Of a stretch of DNA of 37,059 nucleotides, positions 24,119 through 29,787 are shown in pieces (within the stretch, counting starts at the first letter, position 1; each line of letters opens with the position of its first letter). The position numbers and the translations under genes were made by a program. The DNA comes from a virus. The notes below the pieces were generated by a model. That model did no database searches. It was not told where the DNA came from and saw only the letters and a list, made by a program, of their open reading frames with translations. Location: positions 1 through 37,059 of the IMG/VR virus record IMGVR_UViG_3300023174_000370; one strand, 5' to 3'.

Positions 24119-24289
24119 ATGAAACTATCTAAGCGAGCACGCCAAGCACGAGCCTTGCTCATACTGGCAGGGCTACTAATTACAGGCTACGGCGTACAGT
24201 TTTACGCCACGCACCACCGAGTTTACGGCAACTGCCACACCACAGTAGACGGCAAAGTCTGCGACCTAATCCGCTGGGAGAAAAACTAA
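24119..24289 (+). CDS. Small single-span membrane protein (56 aa)
   Basis: The ATG at 24119 is part of TTAAGACATG. A basic start (MKLSKRARQAR) precedes one hydrophobic helix (ALLILAGLLITGYGVQF), then a short outer part with two cysteines (YGNCHTTVDGKVCDLIRW). The positive-inside rule puts the N-terminus in the cytoplasm; the cysteines could form a disulphide outside. It could alter the host envelope, for example in superinfection exclusion, but nothing proves this. TAATGA couples it to the next gene. Confidence 0.65.
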   Translation: MKLSKRARQARALLILAGLLITGYGVQFYATHHRVYGNCHTTVDGKVCDLIRWEKN

Positions 24290-24483
24290 TGAGCGAGTAC
24301 GAGTACGAAGTAAAGTTTTACGGTAGCCAATGGGTAATAAATGTCTTGTGTTACCACGAAAACGATAGCGAAATGGGAGACAATGAAATTATTTCATGGG
24401 CTATCGCGGTGGCAGACCAAAACGGATTAACGATTCCAGAGTACGACTCAGTTTCAGTACTTAAGACAGGAGAATTACAATGA
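24289..24483 (+). CDS. Unknown early protein (64 aa)
   Basis: Start and upstream stop overlap (TAATGA). The protein reads MSEYEYEVKFYGSQWVINVL, then ENDSEMGDNEIISWAIAVAD, ending SVSVLKTGELQ. It is acidic and aromatic with a helix in the middle. The end LKTGELQ is encoded by TTAAGACAGGAGAATTACAA, so the octamer and the ribosome site of the next gene are built into this C-terminus. No family is recognised. Confidence 0.65.
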   Translation: MSEYEYEVKFYGSQWVINVLCYHENDSEMGDNEIISWAIAVADQNGLTIPEYDSVSVLKTGELQ

Positions 24484-24740
24484 CCAAGACTTATCGCCTA
24501 AGTATGCGACATGAATTTATTATTAAGACAGATGACATTCAAAAGGTGTTAAATGAATACGAGTTTCCAAACTTTGACTATGTGCTAAAGGATGAAGCGG
24601 AGTTCGTATACGGACAGAATACATGGACAGAGGTAACACCATGCGACTGCGACCAATGCGACTGTAAAAACATAGACGATGAAGGCAACACCTGCGAAGA
24701 TTGCTTTAGAGATTGCTTGCCAACAGAAGGGGGCGAGTGA
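24480..24740 (+). CDS. Cys-rich early protein (86 aa)
   Basis: Overlaps the previous gene by four bases (ATGA). The first 55 residues look alpha/beta (MTKTYRLSMRHEFIIKTDDI, VLNEYEFPNFDYVLKDEAEF). The C-terminus is Cys-rich: CDCDQCDC, then TCEDCFRDC, a likely zinc site. IKTDD in the N-terminal part is encoded by a TTAAGACA octamer. Metal binding is visible; a target (nucleic acid or protein) is not. It is followed by another Cys protein with a TGATG overlap. Confidence 0.7.
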   Translation: MTKTYRLSMRHEFIIKTDDIQKVLNEYEFPNFDYVLKDEAEFVYGQNTWTEVTPCDCDQCDCKNIDDEGNTCEDCFRDCLPTEGGE

Positions 24741-24916
24741 TGTGCGGTGATTGCCTGCGACCATTGAACGAGTGCCACCATGGAGATTCAATTTCATGGA
24801 GCGAGTTAGCCGAACTAACCCACGCCACACAGGTTGAACGCTTTGGTTGGTGTTCATGCGAGGACACAGAACCGCACGAGTATCCATACCCTGATTGTAT
24901 TAAGACACAAATGTGA
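24740..24916 (+). CDS. Small putative zinc-binding protein (58 aa)
   Basis: The ATG at 24740 overlaps the upstream stop (TGATG) and gives MCGDCLRPLNECHHGDSISW, then ERFGWCSCEDTEPHEYPYPD and CIKTQM. Cysteines at 2, 5 and 12 with His13 and His14, followed by a later CxC, form a plausible zinc site. The last codons contain a TTAAGACA octamer, and the stop TGA is the first TGA of the fourth CRP-type site, so gene end and operator overlap. Function is unknown. Confidence 0.65.
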   Translation: MCGDCLRPLNECHHGDSISWSELAELTHATQVERFGWCSCEDTEPHEYPYPDCIKTQM

Positions 24917-24927
24917 CCAACATCACA
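24912..24927. promoter_or_regulatory. CRP/GlxR-type operator 4
   Basis: TGTGA-CCAACA-TCACA is a perfect TGTGA-N6-TCACA dyad, centred 18.5 bases before the TTGACA box at 24938. Its left half overlaps the stop codon of the Cys protein gene. Confidence 0.7.
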
Positions 24928-24937
24928 TTGAAAATGC

Positions 24938-24966
24938 TTGACACCAACAAACCAAACCGATTAACT
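24938..24966 (+). promoter_or_regulatory. Putative early promoter P4
   Basis: TTGACA at 24938-24943, 17 bases, then TTAACT at 24961-24966 in CGATTAACTA. The AATGC before TTGACA and the CGATT before the -10 are shared with P2 at the same distances. It would drive the gene at 24996 and those after it. Confidence 0.55.
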
Positions 24967-24995
24967 ACGACTACCAACTACGACAGGAGAAACAA

Positions 24996-25286
24996 ATGGC
25001 ACTACCAGAGCACACACTTGAAGCACTAACCAACGGACACAACCACATGACTTTTGATGATGAAGGGCGCATGACAAGCGCAAGCGGGTCAGGCGTGGAC
25101 TTGTATGTCCTAATCTCACTCATTGGCTGGATTAAGTTAGAACTTAAGACAGGAATGAAGATGACCAGACATGGAAGCACACTTGCTAAGGCTAACGAAA
25201 TGCTGGGCACTAACTACAAGCGCAAGCAACAGGCACTTGACCACCTTGAGGCACTGCTATCCGTACTTAAGACAGAAGAAGAATGA
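24996..25286 (+). CDS. Unknown early protein (96 aa)
   Basis: The ATG at 24996 follows ACGACAGGAGAAACAA. The protein begins MALPEHTLEALTNGHNHMTF, has a hydrophobic helix (LYVLISLIGWIKLEL) and a basic helical C-terminus (LAKANEMLGTNYKRKQQALD). Two octamers encode LKTGM in the middle and LKTEEE at the end. The hydrophobic part is short for a membrane span. First gene after promoter P4; function is unknown. Confidence 0.7.
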   Translation: MALPEHTLEALTNGHNHMTFDDEGRMTSASGSGVDLYVLISLIGWIKLELKTGMKMTRHGSTLAKANEMLGTNYKRKQQALDHLEALLSVLKTEEE

Positions 25287-25429
25287 ACAGCACCGAACGC
25301 AAACAGATTCACACCATGATAAAGAGAGCAAGGTCACAAAGAAACGCCACTACCAATAACGAGGACTTTGATTACTGGCAGGGCATACTTGAACAGTGCG
25401 AAAACAAACTAACGACAGGAGAAAAGTAA
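25283..25429 (+). CDS. Unknown small basic protein (48 aa)
   Basis: The ATG overlaps the preceding stop (ATGA). The product is MNSTERKQIHTMIKRARSQR, NATTNNEDFDYWQGILEQCE and NKLTTGEK, a basic helix followed by an acidic helix. The last codons TTGEK come from GACAGGAGAAAAGTAA, the ribosome site of the next gene. The next protein ends almost identically, so the leader rather than the protein end is what repeats. Function is unknown. Confidence 0.6.
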   Translation: MNSTERKQIHTMIKRARSQRNATTNNEDFDYWQGILEQCENKLTTGEK

Positions 25430-25588
25430 ATGCCAGAGTATCTAGTAGCACTATCGTCAGAACGATTGCTACGCATAACAGCAGCAGATGAAACAGAAGC
25501 ACGCGAGAAGGCAGAAACAAAAGCAAACAGAGATGGCAACCATTGGTCAGCGCAGAGCGCATGGCTAACAAAGACAGGAGAAAAGTAA
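25430..25588 (+). CDS. Unknown small protein (52 aa)
   Basis: The ATG at 25430 follows the shared leader GACAGGAGAAAAGTAA. It reads MPEYLVALSSERLLRITAAD, ETEAREKAETKANRDGNHWS and AQSAWLTKTGEK. A strand-helix-strand outline like that of small single-domain phage proteins is possible. It ends in the same TGEK, for the same leader reason as its neighbour. No family is recognised. Confidence 0.6.
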   Translation: MPEYLVALSSERLLRITAADETEAREKAETKANRDGNHWSAQSAWLTKTGEK

Positions 25589-25828
25589 ATGGAACTAGAG
25601 ATAGGCGCTATGGAAAAATCCATAGTGGCATACGATAAAGACTTTACCTTTACATACGAAGGCAAAGAGTACCGAGTCATCGTACATTGGAGTGACATGG
25701 AAGGTTACTCAACTACATGGATAGATAGCGAAGGCAGATTCGATACATCACCTGACTGGATTGAGTCAATACCACGATTCAGCGCAGCCCTTGACAGATG
25801 CCAGCCACATACAAAGGTGGCAATATGA
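25589..25828 (+). CDS. Unknown early protein (79 aa)
   Basis: The ATG at 25589 follows AAGACAGGAGAAAAGTAA. The acidic protein has a beta-rich outline: MEKSIVAYDKDFTFTYEGKE, then YRVIVHWSDMEGYSTTWIDS. It ends in ALDRCQPHTKVAI, whose codons hold the AAAGGTGGC ribosome site of the next gene. The overlap with that gene is ATGA. Nothing points to a function. Confidence 0.65.
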   Translation: MELEIGAMEKSIVAYDKDFTFTYEGKEYRVIVHWSDMEGYSTTWIDSEGRFDTSPDWIESIPRFSAALDRCQPHTKVAI

Positions 25829-26022
25829 CAGTCTTGATGGAGTGTGTGAGTTGTAAGACAACAGTTGTTAACCCAAGAATTATGAACTACATGCTTGAGA
25901 TGTGTGACCCTTGTGAATTAAGACACAATGAACTGGCTAACCGAGCCATTGATACTTTCCTACATGAGAAGGCAGAGGCACAACTAGATGCTCAATTTAA
26001 AAATCATTCATCCACACGCTAG
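25825..26022 (+). CDS. Zinc-ribbon protein with helical tail (65 aa)
   Basis: The ATG at 25825, with AAAGGTGG upstream, gives MTVLMECVSCKTTVVNPRIM, then EMCDPCELRHNELANRAIDT and a helical end. CVSC and CDPC form a four-cysteine zinc ribbon. Similar tiny ribbons in phages often contact RNA polymerase or nucleases, but this is only a family-level guess. An octamer is present out of the usual frame (encoding E-L-R-H). The gene overlaps the start of the transglycosylase gene by 35 bases. Confidence 0.65.
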   Translation: MTVLMECVSCKTTVVNPRIMNYMLEMCDPCELRHNELANRAIDTFLHEKAEAQLDAQFKNHSSTR

Positions 26023-26431
26023 ATTGTGGATAGTTACAGTAATAATTCTGGGACTAATCTTAGTTCTTAAGACACCAACTGGACAGCAGTTTGTGTCACC
26101 GCCACATGGCAAAGTAATTGCTTACTATCAGAACGACTATCAACACTATGCCATTGAACAACTGACCAAGAAAAACAACCTTGAGCAGTACCCTTGCCTC
26201 TATGAATTGTGGACTGAGGAATCTAACTGGCGACCGCTGGCAAAAAACAAAACCTCTAGTGCCACAGGAATCCCGCAGTTACTTAGCAGTACATGGAAGA
26301 ACATCGGTCTTAAGCCAACATGGAACGGCTACGAGCAGGTAGATGCTGGACTCAAGTACATTGATAGACACTATGGCAAGGGTGGAATCTGCCGAGCATA
26401 CGCACATCACTTAGCAAAGGGTTGGTATTAA
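25988..26431 (+). CDS. Membrane-anchored lytic transglycosylase (147 aa)
   Basis: The N-terminus has one membrane span (LWIVTVIILGLILVLKT, about residues 13-29), then a short stem and an SLT/lysozyme-like domain. LYELWTEESNWRPLAKN supplies the likely catalytic Glu in the E-S-N-W pattern of transglycosylases, and SSATGIPQLLSSTWKNIGL is the typical G-x-x-Q-L segment. GLKYIDRHYGKGGICRAYAH completes the fold. It cleaves peptidoglycan glycan strands. Unlike the endolysin it lies in the early operon just before WhiB, so roles in wall remodelling or superinfection exclusion compete with lysis. An octamer encodes LKTP at the end of the membrane span. Confidence 0.8.
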   Translation: MLNLKIIHPHARLWIVTVIILGLILVLKTPTGQQFVSPPHGKVIAYYQNDYQHYAIEQLTKKNNLEQYPCLYELWTEESNWRPLAKNKTSSATGIPQLLSSTWKNIGLKPTWNGYEQVDAGLKYIDRHYGKGGICRAYAHHLAKGWY

Positions 26432-26434
26432 GAC

Positions 26435-26788
26435 ATGAAAAATAATAGACCAGAGTTCCATAAGATAGTAAGCGAGAACTCTAGTAAGAACCGCTACAAC
26501 AAGGGGCTAACAAGTTTCGTGTTGAAATACCGACCTAGCATCTGGTCACAGGCTGCTTGCCAAGGCATAGATACCGAGGTGTTCTACCCTCAGCAGGAGT
26601 TGTTCACCCGCGAGGAAGAAAAAATGTTTGAGCGGATGTGTACCGACTGTCCGATTATGATGGCTTGCCTTGAGTGGGGACTAGCCCATGAAAGATACGG
26701 GGTGTGGGGCGGAACCACACCACCCATGCGACACAAGATACGCCGACAGATTGGTTGGGGTTTGACAGAACCTAAGCATGGCGTTTAA
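26435..26788 (+). CDS. whiB: WhiB-family iron-sulphur transcription factor
   Basis: A 117-residue protein with the four WhiB cysteines Cys42, Cys69, Cys72 and Cys78 (AACQGIDTEVFYP, CTDCPIMMAC) and the GVWGG turn at 89-93, followed by a basic tail (MRHKIRRQIGWG). WhiB proteins carry a 4Fe-4S cluster, bind sigma region 4 of the main sigma factor and retarget transcription; they are confined to actinobacteria and their phages. It is the last gene of the early operon, with its start in TTAAGACATG. It may switch host or phage promoters; mycobacteriophage TM4 WhiBmt, which represses host whiB2, is a precedent. The N-terminal 35 residues are unusual. Confidence 0.92.
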   Translation: MKNNRPEFHKIVSENSSKNRYNKGLTSFVLKYRPSIWSQAACQGIDTEVFYPQQELFTREEEKMFERMCTDCPIMMACLEWGLAHERYGVWGGTTPPMRHKIRRQIGWGLTEPKHGV

Positions 26789-26797
26789 GATTATCTG

Positions 26798-26840
26798 GTA
26801 CACCAGCCCCTATGAAGGGGAAGCGTAGAGGTTGGTGTAC
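26798..26840. other. Stem-loop element in the convergent intergenic gap
   Basis: GTACACCA (26798-26805) pairs with TGGTGTAC (26833-26840) and encloses a CCCC-TATGAA-GGGG hairpin. It stands 9 bases after the whiB stop and directly before the terminator. It resembles the early structured elements in having an 8-bp closing stem with an inner hairpin, but has no TTC arm. Confidence 0.5.
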
Positions 26841-26887
26841 ATAGAAAAGCCCAGCGGTACTCTCCTGTCCTGCTGGGTTTCTCTATG
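26840..26887. terminator. Bidirectional terminator between whiB and dNMP kinase genes
   Basis: CATAGA-AAA-G-CCCAGC pairs with GCTGGG-TTT-C-TCTATG over about 15 bp with two single-base bulges. A-rich and T-rich arms give a U-rich 3' side in both directions. It lies between convergent operons and suits both. Confidence 0.75.
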
Positions 26888-26899
26888 TATTAAGTCAGA

Positions 26900-27439
26900 T
26901 TACTTTTCTAATCCCAGTTCCATCGCAAGCATAAAGACTTCATCAGTTAAGTCATCAACAGTTCCATCATTATAGATAACATAATTAAACATATAGTTAT
27001 CTAAAGCATGTTCACTTGTGTGTCCATTAGCAGCGCTATGGTTACGCCGATTGATACGCAACACAACACCACCAAGTTTCCTGATTGCCTCAGCCTCATT
27101 AGGAAAACGAACATCACTAATCACAACTCTATCTTCATAGTTTAATTCATCCATTAACATCTTTACCCACACTTTATCGCCAAACATTTTGCGACCAACC
27201 TCAGTACCCATCACCTGTAATAGACGGCGAACTTCTGGATTCTTTTTAGCAATCTCCCAGCCATAATCCTCTACAAAATCAGACACGCTAGTAATGCTAT
27301 CCAACTTAGGGTTAAGAGTTAGTAACGCATGGCGTATTGGGTCAGCAAAAGAACGCCGTTTGTATTTGTAATTAAGACATAACAATTCAGCAACTGTATC
27401 TTTACCTGACTGTGCGTATCCACTTAATCCAATAATCAT
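26900..27439 (-). CDS. Deoxynucleoside monophosphate kinase
   Basis: A 179-residue P-loop kinase. MIIGLSGYAQSGKDTVAELL holds a GxxxSGKDT loop typical of phage dNMP kinases. RRSFADPIRHALLTLNP and LLQVMGTEVGRKMFGDKVWV are substrate and lid segments, and VVISDVRFPNEAEAIRKLGG is a strongly conserved block of the family. It phosphorylates dNMPs for DNA synthesis. Last gene of the replication operon, coupled by ATGA to the 41-residue gene upstream. Length and motifs are complete. Confidence 0.88.
   Translation of the reverse strand: MIIGLSGYAQSGKDTVAELLCLNYKYKRRSFADPIRHALLTLNPKLDSITSVSDFVEDYGWEIAKKNPEVRRLLQVMGTEVGRKMFGDKVWVKMLMDELNYEDRVVISDVRFPNEAEAIRKLGGVVLRINRRNHSAANGHTSEHALDNYMFNYVIYNDGTVDDLTDEVFMLAMELGLEK
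27372..27379 (+). repeat. TTAAGACA octamer against gene direction
   Basis: An exact plus-strand copy lies inside the minus-strand dNMP kinase gene, in its N-terminal part. It is one of only two copies not oriented with the surrounding gene, and may be a chance match. Confidence 0.6.
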
Positions 27440-27561
27440 TTAACACCCCACCAAATACCAATGGCTAATGAGCCAAGGTAAATCTCAAAACATTTTAGAT
27501 TCTTGTAGTGAACTGCGCCAATACAAAACATGCGCCAGTTCCATTCGTGTGTCACTATCAT
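27436..27561 (-). CDS. Very small aromatic protein, possibly membrane-associated (41 aa)
   Basis: The frame reads MIVTHEWNWRMFCIGAVHYK, NLKCFEIYLGSLAIGIWWGV, K. Both junctions are exact ATGA overlaps, with the sigma-like gene upstream and the dNMP kinase downstream, which is the main argument that it is real. The C-terminal half (CFEIYLGSLAIGIWWGV) could be a short membrane helix. Nothing indicates a function. Confidence 0.6.
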   Translation of the reverse strand: MIVTHEWNWRMFCIGAVHYKNLKCFEIYLGSLAIGIWWGVK

Positions 27562-28211
27562 TCTTCACTCCTATCAGGTTTGCGGTATCTGCGGTTGTTC
27601 CATTGTGGCTGCTCGCCACCTAGTCTATCTTGTAACTTGGTAAGCGCACGAGATACACGCTTGCGTACTGCCTCATCACTAATTGAATACTCAATAGCCA
27701 AGGCATCTACATCAGTGCCACCATTGGCAAACCTACGATTCAACAGCAGGTTGTCTTGTTCGTTTAATTTCTTAAGACCGAAAGCCACATCACTTAACAT
27801 AGCCTCACGATTCATACCTTCACTTGGCTTGCTTGAGGTAGAGATGAACTCATCTTTAGGCGCAGATGATACTGTCCATTGCTCATAGTTCCATACATCT
27901 TTGAGTAATTCTTGTAGCAATTCATGCGGGTAATAAAAAGCATCCGATGGTGATGACTTAGTTTTATACGCCCGCTCTTTAGCAGCATACTTCTGTGATT
28001 CATTATTAAATGTGCGCTTGAGTTTGAATACGAGTGAGTCTTGCCCTGCCCACTCCTCAATTTTGTGCCAATGTTCCAGCGCCCATAGGTTTAGGTGCTG
28101 GTACACATCGTCAACGGTAACTAAATGGCGATGGATACGCACACATCTAGTGGCAGATAGACGGGCAATTTTGTACACTTGCTCCCACAATAAATCTTTC
28201 TCGTCACTCAT
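27558..28211 (-). CDS. Sigma-factor-like protein (217 aa)
   Basis: The N-terminal region (KDLLWEQVYKIARLSATRCV, RHLVTVDDVYQHLNLWALEH) resembles the region 2 core of small sigma factors. The C-terminus (MLSDVAFGLKKLNEQDNLLL, then VDALAIEYSISDEAVRKRVS followed by RALTKLQDRL) is a region 4-type helix-turn-helix. Similar proteins in actinophages are annotated as sigma factors or HTH proteins. It may direct RNA polymerase to phage promoters, perhaps late ones, or act with WhiB, which contacts sigma region 4. The middle is diverged, so promoter recognition is uncertain. Confidence 0.75.
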   Translation of the reverse strand: MSDEKDLLWEQVYKIARLSATRCVRIHRHLVTVDDVYQHLNLWALEHWHKIEEWAGQDSLVFKLKRTFNNESQKYAAKERAYKTKSSPSDAFYYPHELLQELLKDVWNYEQWTVSSAPKDEFISTSSKPSEGMNREAMLSDVAFGLKKLNEQDNLLLNRRFANGGTDVDALAIEYSISDEAVRKRVSRALTKLQDRLGGEQPQWNNRRYRKPDRSEE

Positions 28212-28590
28212 TCTTCAACTGCCTCATTGCCTCTAGTAAGTTATCAACTGTAATGAGAAACCCCTTGCTTTTATTCGGGGGAATGTTACAGGTAATCTCT
28301 CTGCCAAAGTTTTCTATTGCGTAGTGTACATGGTCAGTAGGTACCATCAGTACCCCCTTCTCCAATACGAACGCCCAGTACGCAGCCTCAGTTACCATCA
28401 AACCTGATGGCTCCCAAGATTCTGTCTTAAGAAACCAACACTCAACTTCTATGTATAGATTGTCGGTCTTGTTCCATTTTCTGTCCCGCTTAACTTCAAT
28501 TGTCTTGCCACCCGTGAGTAGTTCTTCAACTAAAAACTCACCTTTCCTACCGTATCCAAAGTCTAGGTCGAACGATGAGTTCTTAGCCAT
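28204..28590 (-). CDS. PD-(D/E)XK nuclease-like protein (128 aa)
   Basis: The protein has FDLDFGYGRKGEFLVEELL with Glu18, then GKTIEVKRDRKWNKTDNLYI with the Glu32-x-Lys34 catalytic pair, then EPSGLMVTEAAYWAFVLEKG. This is the beta-hairpin ExK pattern of PD-(D/E)XK nucleases; phage relatives are usually uncharacterised. It lies between primase and sigma-like genes, so processing of replication intermediates or host DNA breakdown are candidates. WFLKTESWE contains an in-frame octamer. Confidence 0.72.
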   Translation of the reverse strand: MAKNSSFDLDFGYGRKGEFLVEELLTGGKTIEVKRDRKWNKTDNLYIEVECWFLKTESWEPSGLMVTEAAYWAFVLEKGVLMVPTDHVHYAIENFGREITCNIPPNKSKGFLITVDNLLEAMRQLKNE

Positions 28591-29215
28591 GTATTAGCAC
28601 GCCGACTCGCTTTCGCAAACCGTCTGCCCCTTCTGCTAGGTAGACATCGTTAACATCCTGACCCTCAGGCATGAACACAGGGAATACATTGTCTAGTTCT
28701 CTACTTAGATTCTTAGCCATTTCCCTGCCAGCGTTGTCTCCATCGCAGAGCAGAATTACTTTGTTCCAATCAGCAAGTACTCGTGAGTAAAAAGGTTTCC
28801 AGTTGTTAGCCCCTGGTAAACCAACAGCAGCGAAACCCGCTTGTGTTGCTACTACTGTGTCAAGTTCACCTTCACATACAACCAAGGTGTCATCGTCTTT
28901 GTTTAATGCGTTGATGTTAAAGATGTGAGTGGTTGCCCCAGGTCTTGACATGTACTTAGGTCCAGGAGTATCAGGACTTAAGGCACGAAAGCGTATGTCA
29001 ATGGTTCCCGCTGGTGTTAGGTATGGGATAGACAACTTACCTATGTAAGGTTCGTGTCCTATCTCAGGATTCTTTACGAAGCCGAGGCGAAACATACGCG
29101 CTGTCACCTCTGTTATACCGCGACTCTCCAGATACGGAAGAATCTCCTCTAGGTTTTGAGCGTAACTCTCCGTTGCTCTCTCCAGTAATTCTCTCTGCGA
29201 TTTGCTTAGCCTCAT
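28583..29215 (-). CDS. DnaG-type primase, TOPRIM catalytic part (210 aa)
   Basis: The protein carries a DnaG-like N-terminal segment (ESYAQNLEEILPYLESRGIT, MFRLGFVKNPEIG), the strand block KLSIPYLTPAGTIDIRFRAL and a TOPRIM fold: VVCEGELDT with Glu115 and ILLCDGDNAGRE with Asp158 and Asp160. It makes RNA primers for phage replication. The zinc-binding domain normally at the N-terminus of primases is encoded by the overlapping upstream gene in another frame. The ATG at 29215 has AAGGAG nine bases upstream, so independent initiation is credible. Together the two proteins equal one phage primase. Confidence 0.88.
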   Translation of the reverse strand: MRLSKSQRELLERATESYAQNLEEILPYLESRGITEVTARMFRLGFVKNPEIGHEPYIGKLSIPYLTPAGTIDIRFRALSPDTPGPKYMSRPGATTHIFNINALNKDDDTLVVCEGELDTVVATQAGFAAVGLPGANNWKPFYSRVLADWNKVILLCDGDNAGREMAKNLSRELDNVFPVFMPEGQDVNDVYLAEGADGLRKRVGVLIHG

Positions 29216-29441
29216 TAAAAGTAACTCCTTCTTTCTTCATAATGATTGAGTACACATCGCCAGCCATGTCGCAGCCGAAGCATCTGAACCCACCGTTTTG
29301 TGTATTAAGACGGGCTGACTTAACTCTATCACCGTGGAACGCACAGCGCACAGTTACCCAACCTCGCTTGCCTTGAGGTATATCAAAGCCGTAATGTTCT
29401 AATACTTTTCCCAAGTCATGCTTAGAGTTTTGCAAGAGCAT
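29064..29441 (-). CDS. DnaG-type primase, CHC2 zinc-binding part (125 aa)
   Basis: The ATG at 29441 is preferred to a GTG one codon earlier. The CHC2 zinc finger uses the ligands in RCAFHGD and GGFRCFGCDMAGD (Cys34, His37, Cys55, Cys58 counted from the GTG). EGVTFNEAKQIAERITGES completes the domain. The last 40 residues are Ser/Arg/Gly-rich and overlap the TOPRIM gene by 152 bases in another frame, so this tail may carry little structure. The domain selects priming sites on single-stranded DNA in DnaG proteins. The gene overlaps the resolvase gene end by about 20 bases. Confidence 0.85.
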   Translation of the reverse strand: MLLQNSKHDLGKVLEHYGFDIPQGKRGWVTVRCAFHGDRVKSARLNTQNGGFRCFGCDMAGDVYSIIMKKEGVTFNEAKQIAERITGESNGELRSKPRGDSSVSGESRYNRGDSAYVSPRLRKES

Positions 29442-29787
29442 CACTAAGCCTTTGAACTACATAGGATTCCTCAATGCCCTTGTTAGATGCCTTGATAATT
29501 ACCAATGGCGTAGGTGCCACCTTCAACTTCTTAGCAATGCGATAGTTCTCAGCCTCAACTAGAGCCTCACGAATCCACCCAGACAAATCAATCTTGCCAT
29601 CCCTGCGTGGAGCCTTGGCTTCTATAACATAGATGTCGTTTACTGTCTTAAGAAAGACATCACCTATGTCATTGCGACCAGCACGAGGTAAGCGTTGAGC
29701 ATCGTATTCTTTTTCCACTAGGTGGTCAGCCAAATCAATCTCAAAGGCTGCACCTCTACGCTTATTACTTGCTTGCTGGGTTACCAT
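29422..29787 (-). CDS. Hjc-like Holliday junction resolvase (121 aa)
   Basis: The start at 29787 has GGAGGTACAAA upstream; a longer frame would overlap the glycosyltransferase without a ribosome site. The protein reads SNKRRGAAFEIDLADHL (Glu16), QRLPRAGRNDIGDVFL (Asp40, Asp43), YVIEAKA (Glu56-Ala-Lys58) and IDLSGWIREALVEAENYR. This is the nuclease core of archaeal-type Hjc resolvases, also common in actinophages. It would cut branched DNA before packaging. FLKTVND carries an in-frame octamer right in front of the active-site strand. Confidence 0.85.
   Translation of the reverse strand: MVTQQASNKRRGAAFEIDLADHLVEKEYDAQRLPRAGRNDIGDVFLKTVNDIYVIEAKAPRRDGKIDLSGWIREALVEAENYRIAKKLKVAPTPLVIIKASNKGIEESYVVQRLSDALAKL

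Larger units (their letters stand above)
22087..26435 (+). repeat. TTAAGACA octamer family, early operon (16 sites)
   Basis: Exact TTAAGACA occurs on the plus strand at 22087, 22846, 22882, 23092, 23244, 23544, 23702, 24112, 24461, 24523, 24900, 25144, 25267, 25918, 26067 and 26428. One reversed copy is at 23854. Sites recur at stop/start junctions (TTAAGACATG at 23544, 24112 and 26428) and next to ribosome sites (TTAAGACAGGAGAA at 22846, 23244 and 24461), or are read in frame as L/I-K-T. The base before is usually C or A and the base after is often G. Chance predicts well under one copy in this stretch. Confidence 0.85.

Noticed and set aside
22087-26435. TTAAGACA explained as enrichment of the CTTAAG restriction palindrome
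   Set aside because: Conserved bases are asymmetric (AAGACA side), many copies have A or T instead of the leading C, and orientation follows transcription.
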